From contig JACETA010000029.1 of NCBI GenBank assembly GCA_013911545.1, positions 1 to 9,982 on the forward strand: a DNA stretch of 9,982 nt, given 5' to 3'. Source of the stretch: Chloroflexota bacterium. GTDB lineage: Bacteria > Chloroflexota > Dehalococcoidia > Lucifugimonadales > Lucifugimonadaceae. This document shows positions 6,634 through 9,982 of this stretch, piece after piece; positions within the stretch are counted from its first letter, which is position 1, and each line of letters begins with the position of its first letter. Position numbers and translations under genes: made by a program. The notes beneath the pieces are model-generated. The model ran no database searches, was not told where the DNA came from, and worked only from the letters and a program-made list of their open reading frames with translations.

Positions 6634-7290
6634 ATGATAAGACAATTTTATATAACTATTACTGGGCTAGCTTTCATTTTTTCTTTATGGATGATTTTTT
6701 TATGGGCTCCTACAGAAATTAATCAAGGCCAAGTTCAAAGAATACTTTATCTTCATGTTCCCTTTGCATGGGCTTCTATGGTGGCAATAATTGCAATAGC
6801 AGTAACAAGTTTATTATTTTTGATTACTAAAAATGATAAATGGGATAATTTATCTCAATCACTTGCAGAAGTTGGGTTGGTATCCGCAGTTGTTATGTTG
6901 TTTTCTGGGATAGTGTGGGCTAAGCCGGTTTGGGGAGTTTGGTGGACTGGAGAAGCAAAGCTTACTACAGCGCTTGTATTATTTTTCATTTATTGTGCAT
7001 ATATACTTTTTAGAAATTATTTCCCTCCGGGGAATGCCAGAAACAGAATTGCAGCAATCATAGCTTTGATTGGCGCAATAGATAGTCCCATTATTTATTA
7101 CGCAGCACAAATTTGGGAACAAAATCACCCAAAGCTTGTTGTTGGCCCTCTAGCATCTGAAGAGTCTAGCTTAAGTGGAGAAATGGTTATCACACTATTA
7201 GCTTGCGTACTTACAGTTACATTATTATTTATTGGTCTAGTATGGACCCAATACCAAACTAACAATCTTCAAAGGAGAAGGAATGTATAA
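6634..7290 (+). CDS. ccmC: Heme transfer protein CcmC with altered WWD motif
   Basis: CcmC belongs to the heme-handling-protein superfamily and attaches heme to CcmE on the outer face of the membrane. The 218 residues hold six membrane segments. The two axial heme histidines appear present: His41 in LYLHVPFAWASM and His165 in QIWEQNHPKLV. The tryptophan-rich motif reads KPVWGVWWTGEAKLTTALVL (97-116). In the classic form this is WGtWWvWDaRLT, so the WD pair is replaced by Gly106-Glu107 while the flanking WG, WW and LT positions remain. The gene follows ccmB by 22 bp and overlaps the next gene by eight bases. The alteration may still allow heme contact through the other tryptophans, with Glu standing in for Asp; I am sure of the family, less so of what this change means. 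Confidence 0.93.
   Translation: MIRQFYITITGLAFIFSLWMIFLWAPTEINQGQVQRILYLHVPFAWASMVAIIAIAVTSLLFLITKNDKWDNLSQSLAEVGLVSAVVMLFSGIVWAKPVWGVWWTGEAKLTTALVLFFIYCAYILFRNYFPPGNARNRIAAIIALIGAIDSPIIYYAAQIWEQNHPKLVVGPLASEESSLSGEMVITLLACVLTVTLLFIGLVWTQYQTNNLQRRRNV
7272..7277 (+). promoter_or_regulatory. Ribosome binding site inside ccmC for the CcmD-like gene
   Basis: AAGGAG lies five bases before the ATG at 7283 and within the last codons of ccmC. It confirms that the CcmD-like gene starts here, overlapping ccmC by eight bases. Confidence 0.8.
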
Positions 7291-7768
7291 GTTTTTATTT
7301 TCAGTAATTATGATGTGCTTAATTGTTCAACCTGTTAATGTATTTGCTGATGATCATGGAGATTTGGTTTCTGGAGTAATAAATGCCATCTCTGTTGATG
7401 AAGATGGTCAACTTGAAGGAATATTGTTAATGACTAGCGACGGTCAGTTTTTAAATATAGATATAAAGTCCGGTGAAAACCCTACTGAATTTGGCCTTGA
7501 TAATATTGCTGGTGAAAGATGGACAGGAAATCAAAATGATGACTCCAAAGAAGTTGTGTTGAAGTTGAAGGATCATCAAAAAAGATTTATACCTATAACG
7601 ATTTTGCATAATGAAGGTCTCGCTAAAGAAATAGTAGATATGGAAAAAAGGGATGTTTCTAGCAACCTTAATTTTTTGTTTGCTTGTTTCGCAGTAGCCT
7701 GGGTAGCATTTTTTGGTTATTTAATAATAATTAATGGAAGAATAAAAAAATCTTTGCCTAATGGATAA
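7283..7768 (+). CDS. Extended CcmD-like protein: secreted domain plus C-terminal membrane anchor
   Basis: This 161-residue protein sits where ccmD normally lies, between ccmC and ccmE. Residues 1-22 look like a signal peptide with likely cleavage after NVFA. Residues 30-110 form an acidic domain rich in alternating hydrophobic strands (GVINAISVDEDG, EGILLMTSDGQFLNIDI, EVVLKLK), which suggests a small beta-barrel; I do not recognise a family. Residues 129-150 form one membrane helix (LNFLFACFAVAWVAFFGYLI) followed by a basic NGRIKK tail. The helix pattern, a small-residue/aromatic AxxVxW-FFGYL run ending in basic residues on the cytoplasmic side, is what CcmD and CcmD-like helpers show; those proteins are usually 40-70 residues and help CcmC release holo-CcmE. 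Overlaps of eight bases on both sides indicate tight coupling. It could instead be an unrelated single-anchor protein. Confidence 0.7.
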   Translation: MYKFLFSVIMMCLIVQPVNVFADDHGDLVSGVINAISVDEDGQLEGILLMTSDGQFLNIDIKSGENPTEFGLDNIAGERWTGNQNDDSKEVVLKLKDHQKRFIPITILHNEGLAKEIVDMEKRDVSSNLNFLFACFAVAWVAFFGYLIIINGRIKKSLPNG

Positions 7769-8213
7769 CAACTCAAATCAATCTACACCACAATTTGTTA
7801 CATCTAGATTTAAAATAATTATTGCTTTTATTGCTATAACAATCGCTGTTTTATATTTGATAATAGCCAGCTTCAGTTCAGCTACAACTAATTATATGAG
7901 CGTTGAGGATGCAATAAGCAAACCTGATAGCGACAATTTAAATTTAGGAGTTATCGGAAAGTTAGTCCCCAATACATTTAGAAGGTCCACTGACGGACTA
8001 ACAGCTTATTTTTCTATAAAAGATGAATCTTCTGAAAAACAAATGTCTGTTTCATATTCTGGTGAAATAGGAGAAATATTTTTTAACGAAAATGCAGAAA
8101 TAATTATCCAGGGGACAATGGGTGGGGATGGTGTATTTAAGACTAATGCATTATCAATAAAATGCCCTTCAAAATACGTTGACAACTTAGAAAACGAAGG
8201 AGATTATAGTTGA
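7761..8213 (+). CDS. ccmE: Heme chaperone CcmE, CxxxY variant
   Basis: CcmE binds heme covalently on the outer face of the membrane and carries it to the CcmF ligase. The 150 residues comprise a short cytoplasmic N-terminus, one membrane anchor (about 18-38), and an OB-fold beta-barrel, with the family's LGVIGKLVPNTF (62-73), AYFSIKDES (82-90), MSVSYSGEIGEIFFNENAEIIIQG (95-118) and GVFKTNALSIK (124-134). The heme-binding motif is CPSKY: Cys135 replaces the canonical His and Tyr139 is kept (CxxxY in place of HxxxY). Such CcmE proteins are known from archaea and Desulfovibrio, where they go with a System I that lacks CcmH. The ATG overlaps the CcmD-like gene by eight bases, and the TGA overlaps the next gene's TTG. 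No strong ribosome site precedes it, so coupled translation is likely. Confidence 0.93.
   Translation: MDNNSNQSTPQFVTSRFKIIIAFIAITIAVLYLIIASFSSATTNYMSVEDAISKPDSDNLNLGVIGKLVPNTFRRSTDGLTAYFSIKDESSEKQMSVSYSGEIGEIFFNENAEIIIQGTMGGDGVFKTNALSIKCPSKYVDNLENEGDYS
8197..8202 (+). promoter_or_regulatory. Ribosome binding site inside ccmE for the Nudix gene
   Basis: AAGGAG is seven bases before TTG at 8210. It supports the TTG start of the Nudix gene, whose first codon overlaps the ccmE stop (TTGA). Confidence 0.8.
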
Positions 8214-8665
8214 AAAAACAAGAAATAGATCGGGATAAATATTTTTTAAACCCAGATATATGGTCAGCTGGCGGAGTTGTTTTAAGGAACGTTAACAATA
8301 ATATTGAGGTAATAATCTGTGAAAGATTCTCTGAAAATCTTATAGCGCTTCCTAAAGGAAAACCTAATTTAGGTGAAGATGAAAAATCTACTGCCTTAAG
8401 AGAAGTAAGGGAGGAAACTGGGGTGAATGTAAAAATCAAAGGAAAAATAAAAGATATATTTTATTCTTTTAAAAACGGAGATAATGATATTAATAAAAAA
8501 GTTGTTTTTTACCTAATGGAGCAAATTAGTGGTGACACTAGTAAACACGATACTGAATTTGATAAAGTATATTGGGAACAAACGGGCTCTGCCTTGAAAA
8601 AATTAACATATCAGGGAGAAAAAGATGTATTGGAAGAAGCTATTAAATTGGCCAAGAGTTTCTGA
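8210..8665 (+). CDS. Nudix hydrolase
   Basis: Nudix enzymes cleave nucleoside diphosphates linked to another group, often for housecleaning. The 151-residue protein is a single Nudix domain: the strand IWSAGGVVLRN (17-27), ICERFSENLIALPKG (36-50), and a perfect Nudix box from Gly50 to Val72 (GKPNLGE, seven residues, then REVREETGV) holding the metal-binding Glu65, Glu68 and Glu69. The C-terminal half (FYLMEQ at 100-105, YWEQTGSALKKLTYQGEKD at 121-139) resembles the Ap4A/MutT-like branch, but the substrate is not determinable. The start is TTG, overlapping the ccmE stop by four bases, with AAGGAG upstream. It is likely co-transcribed with the ccm genes although no link to heme is evident. It ends inside the next gene. 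Confidence 0.93.
   Translation: MKKQEIDRDKYFLNPDIWSAGGVVLRNVNNNIEVIICERFSENLIALPKGKPNLGEDEKSTALREVREETGVNVKIKGKIKDIFYSFKNGDNDINKKVVFYLMEQISGDTSKHDTEFDKVYWEQTGSALKKLTYQGEKDVLEEAIKLAKSF
8613..8618 (+). promoter_or_regulatory. Ribosome binding site inside the Nudix gene
   Basis: AGGGAG lies six bases before ATG 8625, within the Nudix coding region. It decides the GNAT start: no other ATG, GTG or TTG exists in that frame between 8625 and the conserved domain. Confidence 0.75.
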
Positions 8666-9185
8666 AAAAAATAAAGATGTATTTATTGAAGGAAAAAAAA
8701 TAAACCTTCGAAATAAGAAAATCGAGGATGCTGAACTCGATTATGAATGGAGAGTTGATCCTGAATTATCTGCTTTAGATGCAACAGTTCCCATTAATAT
8801 TTCGCTAAGAGAATTTAGGGACCACTTAAAAGATGAAATAAAATACCCTGTCCCATGGTCAGTTAAATTTGGAATAGAAAATAAAGAAGGTAGGCTCATA
8901 GGCAATGTTATGTACTACGACATAGATCCTATAGATAAAGAGGCAGAAGTAGGAATAATCATAGGCGAAAGAGAGTTTCAAGGAAGGGGCTTTGGTTCAG
9001 ACGCTTTAATAACATTAAAAGATTACATTTTTAAAAGTACAAACTTAGAAAAATTATACCTCCATACTTTAACAACAAATGACAGGGCAAGAAAATCGTT
9101 TAAGAAGGCCGGATTTAATGAGATCGGTGAAGTTAGAAAAGACGGAATGAATTTTATCAAGATGGATTATAAAAAAATTAAATAA
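8625..9185 (+). CDS. GNAT-family N-acetyltransferase (RimJ/RimL-like)
   Basis: GNAT proteins move an acetyl group from acetyl-CoA to an amine. The 186 residues carry a standard domain starting at about residue 20 (FIEGKKINLR), then the EDAELDYEWRVDPE helix (34-47), a central strand (GRLIGNVMYYDID, 89-101), motif A from VGIIIGEREFQGRGFG (109-124) with the Q-G-R-G-F-G pyrophosphate loop at 119-124, and the later TTNDRARKSFKKAGF (150-164) with Asn152, ending in GEVRKDGMNFIKMDY. This pattern matches the branch that includes ribosomal-protein and aminoglycoside acetyltransferases, but the acceptor is unknown. The gene begins inside the Nudix gene and overlaps it by 41 bases, with its own ribosome site. 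Residues 1-19 (rich in Trp and Lys) are therefore probably a by-product of the overlap rather than part of the fold. Confidence 0.88.
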   Translation: MYWKKLLNWPRVSEKNKDVFIEGKKINLRNKKIEDAELDYEWRVDPELSALDATVPINISLREFRDHLKDEIKYPVPWSVKFGIENKEGRLIGNVMYYDIDPIDKEAEVGIIIGEREFQGRGFGSDALITLKDYIFKSTNLEKLYLHTLTTNDRARKSFKKAGFNEIGEVRKDGMNFIKMDYKKIK

Positions 9186-9193
9186 TGAATTTT

Positions 9194-9982
9194 TCAGTCA
9201 TCAAAGTATTCACTAAAATCATCATCGTTTGATTTACTGGGTTCTATTCCTGACAAATAATCAAATTTATCATCTTCATCAACTTCACCAGCTTTATCTT
9301 TTTTAGATATTGAGCCAAACGCAGGCAAAATAATTTTTGGTTTGTCGGAATCTTCAAACTTTATTAAAATTTCCTCTTCTTCATTTTCCTTTGTTATATT
9401 TAATATAACCCCTTCTCCAAACACCTTATGCACAACAACATCCGAAACAGCGAAATTATCATTCAATTTTTTCTTTTTTACCTTAGATTTAAAATTATTT
9501 TTATTAAATTTTCGATCAACAAATATTATCTCTCCTGAATTAGAGTATTCAGCCGTCTTGAATAAATTATTAGGTATTTCAGATAAAAATTGAGAAGGCA
9601 TCTGAGATTGAGAAAACATATTTTTACCTGAATTGTTCCATGTAAACCTTTGGCTGCAATTAGTCATGTACAGCCTTTCTTTGGCACGGGTGATTCCAAC
9701 GTAACAAATTCTCCTTTCCTCCTCCATTTCTGATTCATTTTCTAGAGATCTTGCATGAGGTAATAAACCTTGTTCAAAACCAATAATAAATACAACCGAG
9801 TACTCCAAACCTTTTGCTTGATGGAGCGTAATTAGTGTGATCTTTTCTTCCTCATCTCCACCTGATTCTGAGGTATTAATATTTTCATCGTTAGAAACCA
9901 AGGCAAACCTTTGAACAAATTCTAAATTTTTTAAATATGGATCCTCTATCTCAAAGCCGAGTTCTCTTGACTTTATGCGCAG
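9194..9982 (-). CDS. pcrA: UvrD/PcrA-type DNA helicase, C-terminal part (cut by window edge)
   Basis: The reading frame is open from the right edge to a TGA at 9194, giving 262 residues of a superfamily 1A 3'-5' helicase used in repair and replication. The part before the TTG at 9901 continues with helicase-like sequence (ELGFEIEDPYLKNLEFVQRF), so that TTG is internal, not a start. Visible are motif V in the TLHQAKGLEY region (9829-9800) with VVFIIGFEQGLLPHARS, motif VI VGITRAKERL (9700-9671), and near the end a PcrA-type Tudor-like module (SDVVVHKVFGEGVILNI, then EILIKFEDSDKPKIILP), the region that in PcrA contacts RNA polymerase. The tail is strongly acidic. Motifs I-IV lie outside. It converges with the GNAT gene with an eight-base gap. 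Confidence 0.92.
   Translation of the reverse strand: MRIKSRELGFEIEDPYLKNLEFVQRFALVSNDENINTSESGGDEEEKITLITLHQAKGLEYSVVFIIGFEQGLLPHARSLENESEMEEERRICYVGITRAKERLYMTNCSQRFTWNNSGKNMFSQSQMPSQFLSEIPNNLFKTAEYSNSGEIIFVDRKFNKNNFKSKVKKKKLNDNFAVSDVVVHKVFGEGVILNITKENEEEEILIKFEDSDKPKIILPAFGSISKKDKAGEVDEDDKFDYLSGIEPSKSNDDDFSEYFDD

Noticed and set aside
8143..8439. Minus-strand open frame across the ccmE/Nudix junction
   Set aside because: It spans two confident genes in antisense, including the perfect Nudix box.
9342..9593. Plus-strand open frame inside the helicase tail
   Set aside because: Antisense to the Tudor-like region of the helicase; Ser/Phe-rich peptide with no recognisable features.
9194..9901. 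A complete 235-residue gene starting at TTG 9901 on the minus strand
   Set aside because: The same frame stays open to the window edge and codes helicase-like sequence upstream of 9901, so the TTG is an internal codon of a longer UvrD/PcrA gene.
1..9982. CRISPR arrays, tRNA or rRNA genes, insertion sequences, phage attachment sites
   Set aside because: Nearly all of the sequence is taken up by coding regions; no spaced repeats, cloverleaf, transposase or duplicated ends were seen.

Overview
This is an AT-rich bacterial chromosome segment (roughly 30% G+C by eye), densely packed and free of mobile elements, RNA genes and CRISPR arrays. Genes abut or overlap, and the longest gap is about 105 bp. 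Four of the fifteen starts visible here appear to be TTG. A single-core EF-Ts of only 164 residues, a CcmE with Cys in place of the heme-binding His, and a PcrA-type helicase would fit a low-GC, probably marine Chloroflexota lineage (SAR202/Dehalococcoidia-like). That placement is inference from family knowledge, and I hold it at about even odds.

Layout. (1) Positions 1-3523, minus strand: the conserved translation and envelope operon rpsB-tsf-pyrH-frr-uppS-cdsA, with cdsA running off the left edge. Junctions are tight: 17 nt, 1 nt, a 4-bp ATGA overlap, 6 nt, and a TAATG overlap. (2) Positions 3524-3628: a divergent promoter region with a good extended -10 box for rpsB. (3) Positions 3629-4483, plus strand: a CcdA/DsbD-family thiol-electron transporter. 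(4) Positions 4480-5229, minus strand: a fumarylacetoacetate hydrolase (FAH)-family enzyme, convergent with ccdA and sharing a TTAA that supplies both stop codons. (5) Positions 5285-9185, plus strand: a probable operon of ccmA, ccmB, ccmC, a long CcmD-like gene and ccmE, followed by a Nudix hydrolase and a GNAT acetyltransferase. (6) Positions 9194-9982, minus strand: the C-terminal part of a UvrD/PcrA helicase running off the right edge.

How the genes work together. The ccm genes form the heme-handling half of cytochrome c maturation System I: the CcmAB ATPase/permease, CcmC as heme transfer platform, a small CcmD-type membrane helper, and the CcmE heme chaperone. CcdA, 0.8 kb upstream, would carry reducing equivalents across the membrane to keep apocytochrome cysteines reduced. 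The ligase CcmF and the thioredoxin and lyase parts (CcmG, CcmH, CcmI) are not in the window. CcmE carries a CxxxY motif in place of HxxxY, as in the described CcmH-less variant of System I (System I*). The most distinctive protein is the 161-residue CcmD-position gene product, which joins a signal peptide and a ~100-residue extracytoplasmic domain to a CcmD-like transmembrane tail.
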